From the NCBI GenBank assembly GCA_021823875.1, contig JAKAMD010000219.1, positions 1 to 6,095 of the forward strand: a stretch of 6,095 nt of DNA. The letters are read 5' to 3'. Within the stretch, counting starts at the first letter, position 1. Each line of letters begins with the position of its first letter. A program made the position numbers and the translations under genes. The notes under the pieces are model-generated. The model was not told the DNA's origin and did no database searches. It saw nothing but the letters and a program-made list of their open reading frames with translations. The DNA is from Pseudomonadota bacterium (GTDB lineage Bacteria > Pseudomonadota > Alphaproteobacteria > Rhizobiales > Xanthobacteraceae). Below, piece after piece: positions 1 to 5,709 of the stretch.

Positions 1-1649
1 TCGTAAATCGCATAGAGCGAGTTCACCAGGCAATCGCCGAAGGCATAGGCATAGACGTAGAACGGCGCGTGGATGAAATGCGGGATGTAGACCCAGAAGG
101 TCTCATAGCCCGGCTTCAGTTCGATCGCCGGTCCCAGGCTCTCGCCCTGCACCGACATCCACAGCTCGCAAATCTTGTCGCTGGTCAGCTCGCCATTGCG
201 GCGCTCGAGATGCACCTTGCGCTCGAAGGAATAGAACGCGATCTGCCGTACCACCGTGTTGATCATGTCCTCGACCTTGGCGGCGAGCATGGCCTTGCGC
301 TGCTTCTTGTCGGTGGTTTCGGCCAAGAGCTTCTTGAAAGTGAGCATCTCGCCGAACACGCTGGCCGTCTCGGCCAGCGTCAGCGGCGTCGGCGCCATCA
401 GCGGCCCGTTGGGCGCCGCCAGCACCTGATGCACGCCATGCCCAAGCTCATGCGCGAGCGTCATCACGTCGCGCGGCTTGCCCATGTAATTGAGCATCAC
501 ATAAGGATGCACCGAGGGTACGGTCGGATGCGCAAAGGCGCCTGGCTGCTTGCCAGGACGCACTGGCGCGTCGATCCAATTCTTTGCAAAGAAGCGGTCG
601 GCGACCTCCGCCATCTTGGGCGAGAAGGCACCATAGGCGGTGAGCACCGTCGAGCGCGCATCGTCCCAGGAGATCGTGCGCTGCGGCACTTTCGGCAACG
701 GCGCGTTGCGGTCCCAATGTGGCAGCTTCTTCTTGCCGAACCACTTCGCCTTCAAGGCATAATAGCGGTGCGACAGTTTCGGATAGGCGGCGCGCACCGC
801 CTCGACCAGCGCCTCCACCACCTCGCGCTCGACCCGGTTGGCAAGATGACGCGCGTCGGCCACGTCCTTGAAGCCGCGCCAGCGGTCGGAAATCTCTTTG
901 TCCTTGGCGAGCGTGTTGGTGATCAGCGTGAACGGGCGCAGGTTCTCTTTGAAGGTCTTGGCCAGCGCCTCGGCCGCCGCCCGCCGCTTCTTGCCGTCGA
1001 CATCGACCAACATGTTGAGCGCCGGCTCGATGGCGAGTGGCTTGCCGCCGATCCTGAAACGCAAGGACGCCATGAGATCGCCGAACTGCCGATTCCAAGC
1101 GGTAAAGGAGGTCACCGCCTTTTCGTGGAACAGCTGCTCGATACGGTCCTCGAGCTGATAGGGCTTCTCCTTGCGCACATCCTCGATCCAGGGCCGGTAA
1201 TGGCCGAGCGCCGGATCGCGCATGGCGGCTTCCAGCGCGGCATCGTCGATGCGATTGAGCTCGAGCGTGAAGAACAGGAGATGGATCGAGGCCGCGGTGA
1301 TGCGCTCGTCGACATCGCCGTAGAATTTGGTGCGCTGCGGATCGGTCATGTCGCCGGCATGCACGAGCTGCGCATAGGAGCCGATGCGGCCGAGCGTGTC
1401 GTCCAGCGCCTCGTAACGCTTGATCGCGGCGGCCAGCGCCCGCCCAGCGTCCCCACCCGCCGCCATCTCGGCGAGCTTGCCCTTGTAGGCCTGCTCGAAG
1501 GCGCGGCATTGGTTCTCGCTGTTCTCCAGATCCCACTTCAATTCCGGGCTTCCCATGCCCGGATAGAGGTCATCGAGATTCCATTCCGGCAGATCGCCGA
1601 GCTTGGATGACGGCTTCTTCGATTTTCGGAGCGACGCGCGTTTGGCCAT
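1..1649 (-). CDS. pepF: M3-family zinc oligoendopeptidase F (3'-truncated by window edge)
   Basis: Cytoplasmic metallopeptidase that cuts short oligopeptides in peptide turnover (known for the family). The reading frame is open for 549 codons from the ATG at 1649 to the window edge; the stop and probably some tens of codons are missing, as relatives are about 600 residues. The zinc motif HELGH is at residues 400-404 (438-452 on the plus strand) in the context LAHELGHGVHQ. Glu427 in LTLAETASVFGE is the presumed third zinc ligand. The C-terminal signature HFIHAPFYVYAYAFG begins at His524 and carries the His and Tyr residues that contact substrate in this family. The N-terminus (MAKRASLRKSKK, then LGDLPEWNLDDLYPGM) is basic with no signal peptide, and DLPEWNLDDLYPG is typical of PepF N-termini. 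An in-frame stop lies about 36 bases upstream with no other ATG, GTG or TTG between, so this ATG is the earliest possible start, although no clear Shine-Dalgarno precedes it. Transcribed divergently from the regulator. No frameshift seen. Confidence 0.95.
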   Translation of the reverse strand, partial: MAKRASLRKSKKPSSKLGDLPEWNLDDLYPGMGSPELKWDLENSENQCRAFEQAYKGKLAEMAAGGDAGRALAAAIKRYEALDDTLGRIGSYAQLVHAGDMTDPQRTKFYGDVDERITAASIHLLFFTLELNRIDDAALEAAMRDPALGHYRPWIEDVRKEKPYQLEDRIEQLFHEKAVTSFTAWNRQFGDLMASLRFRIGGKPLAIEPALNMLVDVDGKKRRAAAEALAKTFKENLRPFTLITNTLAKDKEISDRWRGFKDVADARHLANRVEREVVEALVEAVRAAYPKLSHRYYALKAKWFGKKKLPHWDRNAPLPKVPQRTISWDDARSTVLTAYGAFSPKMAEVADRFFAKNWIDAPVRPGKQPGAFAHPTVPSVHPYVMLNYMGKPRDVMTLAHELGHGVHQVLAAPNGPLMAPTPLTLAETASVFGEMLTFKKLLAETTDKKQRKAMLAAKVEDMINTVVRQIAFYSFERKVHLERRNGELTSDKICELWMSVQGESLGPAIELKPGYETFWVYIPHFIHAPFYVYAYAFGDCLVNSLYAIY

Positions 1650-1685
1650 GGCGGAGATGATGTCGTTTGCGGGAGGAATGGACGG

Positions 1686-1700
1686 TTAACACATTATTTA
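1686..1700. promoter_or_regulatory. Partial CtrA-type box (TTAA-N7-TTTA) upstream of pepF
   Basis: The sequence TTAACACATTATTTA has one perfect TTAA half and a one-mismatch second half at the 7-base spacing of the alphaproteobacterial CtrA consensus. It lies 37 to 51 bases upstream of the pepF ATG in an unusually AT-rich patch for this GC-rich window. The same patch read on the minus strand (TAAATAAT) could instead be a -10 element for pepF, but I find no partner -35 at a suitable spacing. Either role is inference. Confidence 0.25.
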
Positions 1701-1801
1701 TGATGGCGGGTGGGGCGAAGCGATGGCAGGCGACAATTTTTTCCCCAGCGTCCCCAGACCGCCGCAGCCGCGTTTTTCCGGCCGTGGATTAGCTGCCGCA
1801 T

Positions 1802-1816
1802 TTAACAGCCCATTAA
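1802..1816. promoter_or_regulatory. Perfect CtrA-type binding box, TTAA-N7-TTAA
   Basis: TTAACAGCCCATTAA matches the full CtrA consensus TTAA-N7-TTAA exactly, with both halves at the right spacing. It sits 57 bases upstream of the start codon of the sigma-54 response regulator, where a box could overlap a promoter. CtrA is the conserved master cell-cycle response regulator in Alphaproteobacteria (known). That it binds here is inference. The box also falls within the longer open frame beginning at 1723, which supports the later start at 1873. Confidence 0.5.
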
Positions 1817-1838
1817 GCCAGGCGCGCGAGATTGCACC

Positions 1839-1860
1839 AAATCGGCACAGTGGCCGATTT
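1839..1860. repeat. Perfect 8-bp inverted repeat just upstream of the regulator gene
   Basis: Arms AAATCGGC (1839-1846) and GCCGATTT (1853-1860) are exact reverse complements around a 6-base centre, ACAGTG. The repeat ends 12 bases before the ATG at 1873 and directly abuts the G-rich stretch that is the only Shine-Dalgarno candidate. It could be a dimer operator, for example for autoregulation by the gene's own Fis-type helix-turn-helix, or an mRNA hairpin modulating translation. The structure is seen directly; the role is inference. Confidence 0.6.
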
Positions 1861-1872
1861 CGGGGGCCCGTA

Positions 1873-3396
1873 ATGTCTGAAAGCGTACTCATCGTCGACG
1901 ATGATCCGGTGCAGCGCCGGCTGCTGGAGGCGATGGTGCAGCGTTTCGGCTACCAGTCGCTTACGGCCGAAGGCGGCGATGCGGCGATCCGCCTGCTCAC
2001 CGACCCCGCAGGCGCCCCCATCGACTGCGTGGTGCTCGACCTGGTGATGCCCGATCTCGACGGGCTCGGCGTCTTGGCGCGCATGCGCGAGGCCGGCCTC
2101 GATATTCCGGTGATCGTGCAGACCGCCCATGGCGGCATCGACAATGTGGTGTCGGCGATGCGCGCCGGCGCCGCCGATTTCGCGGTCAAGCCCGCCAGCC
2201 CCGAACGCCTGCAGGTTTCCTTGCGCAACGCGCTCAATACGCGCGCGCTTGCCGGAGAATTGCAACGCATCAAGCGCAAGCATGACGGCACGCTCACCAT
2301 CGCCGATATCATCACCCGCTCGCCCGTCATGCAGCCGGTGCTGCGCGCGGCCGAAAAGGCGGCAGCCTCCACCATTCCGGTGCTGATCGAAGGGGAGTCC
2401 GGCACCGGCAAGGAATTGATCGCACGCGCCATCCATGGTTCCGGCGCGCGCCAAGCCAAGCCCTTCGTCGCGGTCAATTGCGGCGCCATCCCCGAGAATT
2501 TGGTCGAATCGATCCTGTTCGGGCATGAGAAGGGCGCCTTCACCGGCGCGACCGAGAAGCACACGGGCAAATTCGTCGAAGCCGATGGCGGCACGCTGTT
2601 CCTCGACGAGGTCGGCGAACTGCCGCTGCCGGCGCAGGTGAAATTGTTGCGCGCATTGCAGGAAGGCGAAGTGGAGCCGGTCGGCGGCCGCAAGGCGCTG
2701 AAGGTCGACGTGCGCATCATCTCGGCGACCCATCGCGACCTCATCGCCGATGTGAAGGCCGGACGCTTCCGTGAAGACCTGTTCTATCGCCTGCATGTGT
2801 TTCCGATTGCGGTGCCGCCATTGCGCCGGCGGCCGGAGGACATCCCCGAACTCGCGCGCCATTTCCTCGCGCGCATCGCCGCCGAGGAAGGCAAGCGTGC
2901 GCGCGCGTTGAGCGGCGAGGCGCTGGCACTGCTGCGCGCATCCCGCTGGCCCGGCAATGTGCGCCAGCTCGAGAACGCGATCTTCCGCGCGGTGGTGCTG
3001 GCGGACGGCGAGGAGATCGGCGTCGACGAGTTCCCGCAGGTGGTGGCGCAAGTCGATCCCGAGGCCATCGATAATACGCCCGTGGTGGAGCATTCGCCGG
3101 CGATGGCGGCGTCCTGGCCGGAGGCCGAGCCCGAAGTGGCTGCACCGTCGTTAGTGACTCGTTCGACCCCTTCCCTGCCCCTGATCGACACGCAAGGTAA
3201 CATACGGCCACTCGAAGACATCGAAGGCGACGTCATCCGCTTCGCCATTGCTCATTATCGCGGACAGATGTCGGAAGTGGCGCGGCGATTGAAGATCGGC
3301 CGTTCGACGCTCTATCGCAAACTGGAAACGCTTTCGCTCGACGAAAACGATATCTTCCATGCTGAACGGCGGCGCCAACACGTCGATGTAAGCTGA
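1873..3396 (+). CDS. NtrC-family sigma-54-dependent response regulator
   Basis: A 507-residue transcription activator that, after phosphorylation, uses ATP hydrolysis to open promoters held by sigma-54 RNA polymerase (family knowledge). Receiver domain, residues 1-120: acidic pocket Asp9-Asp11, phospho-acceptor Asp56 in VLDLVMPDLDG, Thr84 and Lys106. AAA+ domain, about 145-375: Walker A GESGTGKE (174-181), the sigma-54-contacting GAFTGA loop (221-226), Walker B LFLDE (Asp245-Glu246), arginines 300 and 306 in FREDLFYRL, and sensor II WPGNVRQLEN (359-368). A linker of about 75 residues, rich in Pro, Ala and Glu, leads to a Fis-type helix-turn-helix (about 450-486) with GRSTLYRKL as recognition helix. 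All key residues are intact. The frame is open back to an ATG at 1723, but the receiver fold starts at VLIVDDD only with the ATG at 1873, and the upstream part holds regulatory motifs. The start has only a G-rich stretch (1862-1866) as a weak ribosome site. No histidine kinase gene is adjacent, so it is an orphan in this window; target genes are unknown. Confidence 0.95.
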   Translation: MSESVLIVDDDPVQRRLLEAMVQRFGYQSLTAEGGDAAIRLLTDPAGAPIDCVVLDLVMPDLDGLGVLARMREAGLDIPVIVQTAHGGIDNVVSAMRAGAADFAVKPASPERLQVSLRNALNTRALAGELQRIKRKHDGTLTIADIITRSPVMQPVLRAAEKAAASTIPVLIEGESGTGKELIARAIHGSGARQAKPFVAVNCGAIPENLVESILFGHEKGAFTGATEKHTGKFVEADGGTLFLDEVGELPLPAQVKLLRALQEGEVEPVGGRKALKVDVRIISATHRDLIADVKAGRFREDLFYRLHVFPIAVPPLRRRPEDIPELARHFLARIAAEEGKRARALSGEALALLRASRWPGNVRQLENAIFRAVVLADGEEIGVDEFPQVVAQVDPEAIDNTPVVEHSPAMAASWPEAEPEVAAPSLVTRSTPSLPLIDTQGNIRPLEDIEGDVIRFAIAHYRGQMSEVARRLKIGRSTLYRKLETLSLDENDIFHAERRRQHVDVS

Positions 3397-3549
3397 AACC
3401 ACGCGCGGCATCTTAACCAACGAGCTTTGTTAGCTTTACGCATTAGCCGTGATGCCAAGTTAACCGGGCTTGCGGGCGATTTTCAGTCGTGTTGCCGTGT
3501 GTTCAGCGGCATAATGCATAAGCGAATTTGCGTACGGGGCGCGGCGAGA

Positions 3550-3579
3550 TTGAACGATTGAAGCGCCGGCGCACATAAC
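3550..3579 (+). promoter_or_regulatory. Candidate housekeeping-type promoter for the L,D-transpeptidase
   Basis: TTGAAC (3550-3555) and CATAAC (3574-3579) are separated by 18 bases and would start transcription near 3586, leaving a leader of about 35 bases before the ATG at 3621. Both hexamers only partly match consensus, so this is a weak, by-eye call. Confidence 0.3.
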
Positions 3580-3607
3580 AAGCATGCCAGCCCAAACGCC
3601 GACGAGT

Positions 3608-3611
3608 GGAG
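3608..3611 (+). promoter_or_regulatory. Ribosome binding site deciding the ATG at 3621
   Basis: GGAG lies 9 bases upstream of the ATG at 3621, a normal spacing. It overlaps the alternative in-frame GTG at 3606, which has no comparable site of its own. This favours the ATG, which also gives a standard signal peptide start (MRNGRFGRLL). Confidence 0.6.
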
Positions 3612-3620
3612 TTGTGTGAC

Positions 3621-5417
3621 ATGCGTAACGGACGATTCGGACGCCTGCTCGCGGGCTCCCTGCTGGCCGTGACCGCCATGGCGCCGATGCCGGGCCACGC
3701 GGCTCCCGACCGGGTCTTGCCGGCAGTGCCGATGCCGCCCGCAGCAAATGCGCCGCAACCGGCCGCCACTGAGCTCGGCATGCGCGGTTCGCTCGACCAG
3801 TTCGTGCCGGGCAACGACGTCCCGGTTGCCGAGCGGCTGCGCACCATTATCAGCTCCAAAGACATCCACCGGCGCATCGATTGGGCGCCTTACCGCAAGG
3901 AAGTCGAACGCTTCTACGCCGCGCGCCATTACGCGCCGGTCTGGGTCCATGACGGCGCGCTCACCGCGCGTGGCAAGGCGGTGATCGCGCGGCTGCGCAA
4001 CGCCGCCGCCGACGGCCTCGATCCCGCCGATTACCCGGCACCGAATTTCGGCTCCGATCCCAAGGCCGAGATGCTGGCCGAGGGCGATATCCAAATCACC
4101 AATGCGGTGCTCGATTACGCCCGCCATCTGGCGGTCGGCCGCATCGCGCCGCGGCGCGTCGTGTCGCAGATCGAATACGGCGACCACACGCCTGATCCGG
4201 CCGGCATTCTGAAGACCATTACGCAGGCGCGCGATATCAACGCCGCCTTCGACAGCTTTAATCCGCCCGACCCGGGCTTCCGCGCCTTGAAGGAGAAGCT
4301 CGCTGAGCTGCGCCGCTCAAGCAACGACGACACCGGCAACCGCATTCCCGCCGGCCCGCGCATCAAGCCGGGCACCCGCGACGCGCGCATCCCGATGCTG
4401 CGCGCGCGCCTGCATGTCCGGGGCCGGGCGCACGATACCCGCTACGACCGCGCGCTCTACAACGTCATCCGCCGCGTTCAACGCAATGCCGACCTGCGGC
4501 CGACCGGCTTCATCGATTCCAAAACGCTGGCCGTGATCAACGGTCCGACCCACAGGCAGGTGATCGATACCATCACCGCCAACATGGAGCGCTGGCGCTG
4601 GCTGCCGCGCGACCTCGGCCAGACCTATGTGATGGTCAACATCCCGGACTATACGCTGAAGGTGGTGCACGATAACCGCACGGTCTGGCACACCAAGATC
4701 GTCACCGGCAAACCGACCACACCGACGCCGCTGGTGAGCGCACCGATGAAGCAGGTCATCGTCAATCCCTCATGGTACGTGCCGCAGTCGATCATCCAGA
4801 ACGAGCTGCTGCCGGCCTATCAGAGCGATCCCAACATCTTCGACCGCATGGGCCTGGAAGTACGCCAGGCACCGGACGGCCACATCAACGTGGTGCAGCC
4901 GCCCGGCGCCGCCAATGCGCTCGGCCGCATCAAGTTCGTCTTTCCGAATAAGTTTCAGGTCTATCTGCACGACACGCCGGAGAAGCGCCTGTTCTCCTAT
5001 GACCGGCGCGCCTTCAGCCATGGCTGCATGCGCGTGCAGGACCCGACCAAGTTCGGCGAAGTGATGTTGTCGCTGGCGATGGACGGCCGGACGCCGAACG
5101 CGCGCCAGCTCAATTCGATGTTCGGCCGGGAGGAGCGCGACTTCAAACTGGCCAAGCAGCCGATGGTGCACCTGACCTATCAGACCGCCTTCGTGGACGA
5201 TGCCGGCAAGTTGGAGCTGCGTGACGATCTTTACGGTATCGACGCGCGCATCCACACCATCATGCACAGCGCCGAGCGCCGCATCGCCGATGTGCCCCCG
5301 CCGCCGGATCCCAAGCGCGACCTGGCGACGCTCAAGAGCAGCCAGGAAATCCTGCGCCGGGTCGAGCGGCGCGAGGCGCAGAATCCAATCGTCTTCTTCG
5401 AGCGGCTGTTCCGCTAA
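3621..5417 (+). CDS. Exported L,D-transpeptidase, YcbB/LdtD-like (YkuD domain)
   Basis: A 598-residue envelope enzyme of the family that forms 3-3 cross-links between peptidoglycan stems (known for LdtD/YcbB). Residues 1-27 form a Sec-type signal peptide: basic start, hydrophobic LLAGSLLAVTAMA, probable cleavage after GHA. A Pro/Ala-rich linker follows. Residues of about 75-235 fit the scaffold domain of YcbB-type enzymes (FYAARHYAPVWV, then AAADGLDPADYPAP). A peptidoglycan-binding-like helical segment lies at about 255-312 (IPMLRARL to TGFIDSKTLAVIN). The YkuD catalytic domain spans about 335-490, with His450 in YLHDTP, then SHGCMRV at 466-472 containing the catalytic Cys469; the His-x15-Ser-His-Gly-Cys spacing fits the family. 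A charged C-terminal tail of about 95 residues follows. Start chosen from the GGAG site and the signal peptide; a GTG five codons earlier is possible. It lies 224 bases after the regulator and is followed at once by a hairpin repeat. Precise physiological role is inferred. Confidence 0.93.
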   Translation: MRNGRFGRLLAGSLLAVTAMAPMPGHAAPDRVLPAVPMPPAANAPQPAATELGMRGSLDQFVPGNDVPVAERLRTIISSKDIHRRIDWAPYRKEVERFYAARHYAPVWVHDGALTARGKAVIARLRNAAADGLDPADYPAPNFGSDPKAEMLAEGDIQITNAVLDYARHLAVGRIAPRRVVSQIEYGDHTPDPAGILKTITQARDINAAFDSFNPPDPGFRALKEKLAELRRSSNDDTGNRIPAGPRIKPGTRDARIPMLRARLHVRGRAHDTRYDRALYNVIRRVQRNADLRPTGFIDSKTLAVINGPTHRQVIDTITANMERWRWLPRDLGQTYVMVNIPDYTLKVVHDNRTVWHTKIVTGKPTTPTPLVSAPMKQVIVNPSWYVPQSIIQNELLPAYQSDPNIFDRMGLEVRQAPDGHINVVQPPGAANALGRIKFVFPNKFQVYLHDTPEKRLFSYDRRAFSHGCMRVQDPTKFGEVMLSLAMDGRTPNARQLNSMFGREERDFKLAKQPMVHLTYQTAFVDDAGKLELRDDLYGIDARIHTIMHSAERRIADVPPPPDPKRDLATLKSSQEILRRVERREAQNPIVFFERLFR

Positions 5418-5480
5418 AGCGTTTCCGGGCGAAGTGGGGACCGGTTCGTCGTCCGGAAACGCGACAAAACAAAAACTTAG
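5417..5480. repeat. Rhizobiales-type intergenic palindromic element
   Basis: A perfect 10-bp stem, GCGTTTCCGG (5419-5428) with CCGGAAACGC (5453-5462), encloses a 24-base loop containing GCGAAGTGG and ACCGGTTCG, followed by GACAAAACAAAAACTTAGA. From memory this combination (GCGTTT stem, GCGAAGTGG, ACCGGTTCG, AAACGCG and an A-rich tail) recurs between genes across Bradyrhizobium, Rhodopseudomonas and other Rhizobiales genomes. The stem starts one base after the stop codon of the L,D-transpeptidase, so it may protect or end the mRNA 3' end, but no T-run follows, so it is not a classical intrinsic terminator. Confidence 0.7.
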
Positions 5481-5482
5481 AC

Positions 5483-5511
5483 CGTTCGCCGTTGCCGTGA
5501 AACGGCGAACG
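5483..5511. repeat. Second strong stem-loop, perfect 11-bp inverted repeat
   Basis: Arms CGTTCGCCGTT (5483-5493) and AACGGCGAACG (5501-5511) pair perfectly around a 7-base loop, GCCGTGA. It lies 20 bases after the first hairpin, and the two could act together as a 3'-end structure for the L,D-transpeptidase transcript. No T-run follows on either strand, so intrinsic termination is not supported. It might be part of a composite repeat with the preceding element. Confidence 0.7.
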
Positions 5512-5637
5512 CGTCGAGCGCCCAGACCAAACCGAACGGCCCGACGACCGGACAAACTTACCGGTATTTGACGTCTTTTGTGCCGCACGGCCCCGGAGGC
5601 GCCCCGCTCGAGGCCCTTTTTAGCCACGTTCTGCCGC

Positions 5638-5643
5638 TATAAA
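5638..5643 (+). promoter_or_regulatory. Possible -10 element before the DUF882 gene
   Basis: TATAAA in a GC-rich stretch is a fair -10 hexamer, but the -35 region at the right spacing (around 5615-5620, CCTTTT) is poor. Transcription from here would begin near 5650 and leave a leader of about 60 bases before the ATG at 5710. A TTAACC motif (5671-5676) lies in that leader. Between the second hairpin and this point I see no gene. Confidence 0.2.
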
Positions 5644-5709
5644 ATGCCTCATGGCGCCGCTAAGGGGGCGTTAACCAAACGTGACAACACTGGGCCGGTC
5701 ATCGTCGCG

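Larger units (their letters stand above)
3397..3620 (+). other. Non-coding leader between the regulator and the L,D-transpeptidase gene
   Basis: This 224-base gap has no supported gene. It holds two TTAACC motifs (3413-3418 and 3460-3465), a weak inverted pair GGCATC (3407-3412) and GATGCC (3451-3456), and AT-richer patches around 3420-3450 and 3508-3530. I see no hairpin followed by a T-run, so no clear intrinsic terminator for the regulator gene. I also see no convincing sigma-54 -24/-12 element on the plus strand. The length suggests the transpeptidase gene has its own promoter. Confidence 0.5.

Noticed and set aside
69..1610. Long plus-strand open frame of 513 codons opposite pepF
   Set aside because: It lies antisense to a peptidase with intact catalytic motifs; its translation is low-complexity, rich in His, Arg, Leu and Gly, as expected from the complement of high-GC coding DNA.
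1725..1745. Possible sigma-54 promoter (TGGCAGGCGACAATTTT) upstream of the regulator
   Set aside because: It has a TGGCA-like -24 part but no GC at the -12 position, so the essential GG-N10-GC pattern is missing.
1723..1872. A 50-residue N-terminal extension of the response regulator
   Set aside because: The receiver domain begins normally at the ATG at 1873, and the extension would cover a CtrA-type box and an inverted repeat; its translation resembles no known domain.
1813..3093. Long minus-strand open frame opposite the response regulator
   Set aside because: Shadow of the regulator gene, with no recognisable domain and repetitive Arg/His/Gly-rich composition.
5419..5511. Rho-independent terminators at the two hairpins
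   Set aside because: Both stems are strong, but neither is followed by a T-run on either strand, so they are reported as hairpin repeats rather than terminators.
5200..5571. Plus-strand open frame of 123 codons overlapping the transpeptidase end
   Set aside because: It is out of frame with the transpeptidase, Ser/Arg-rich, and passes through both hairpins; a typical high-GC shadow.
4770..5627. Minus-strand open frame of 285 codons across the transpeptidase 3' half and hairpins
   Set aside because: It is antisense to the catalytic domain and runs through two palindromic elements; no domain or ribosome site supports it.
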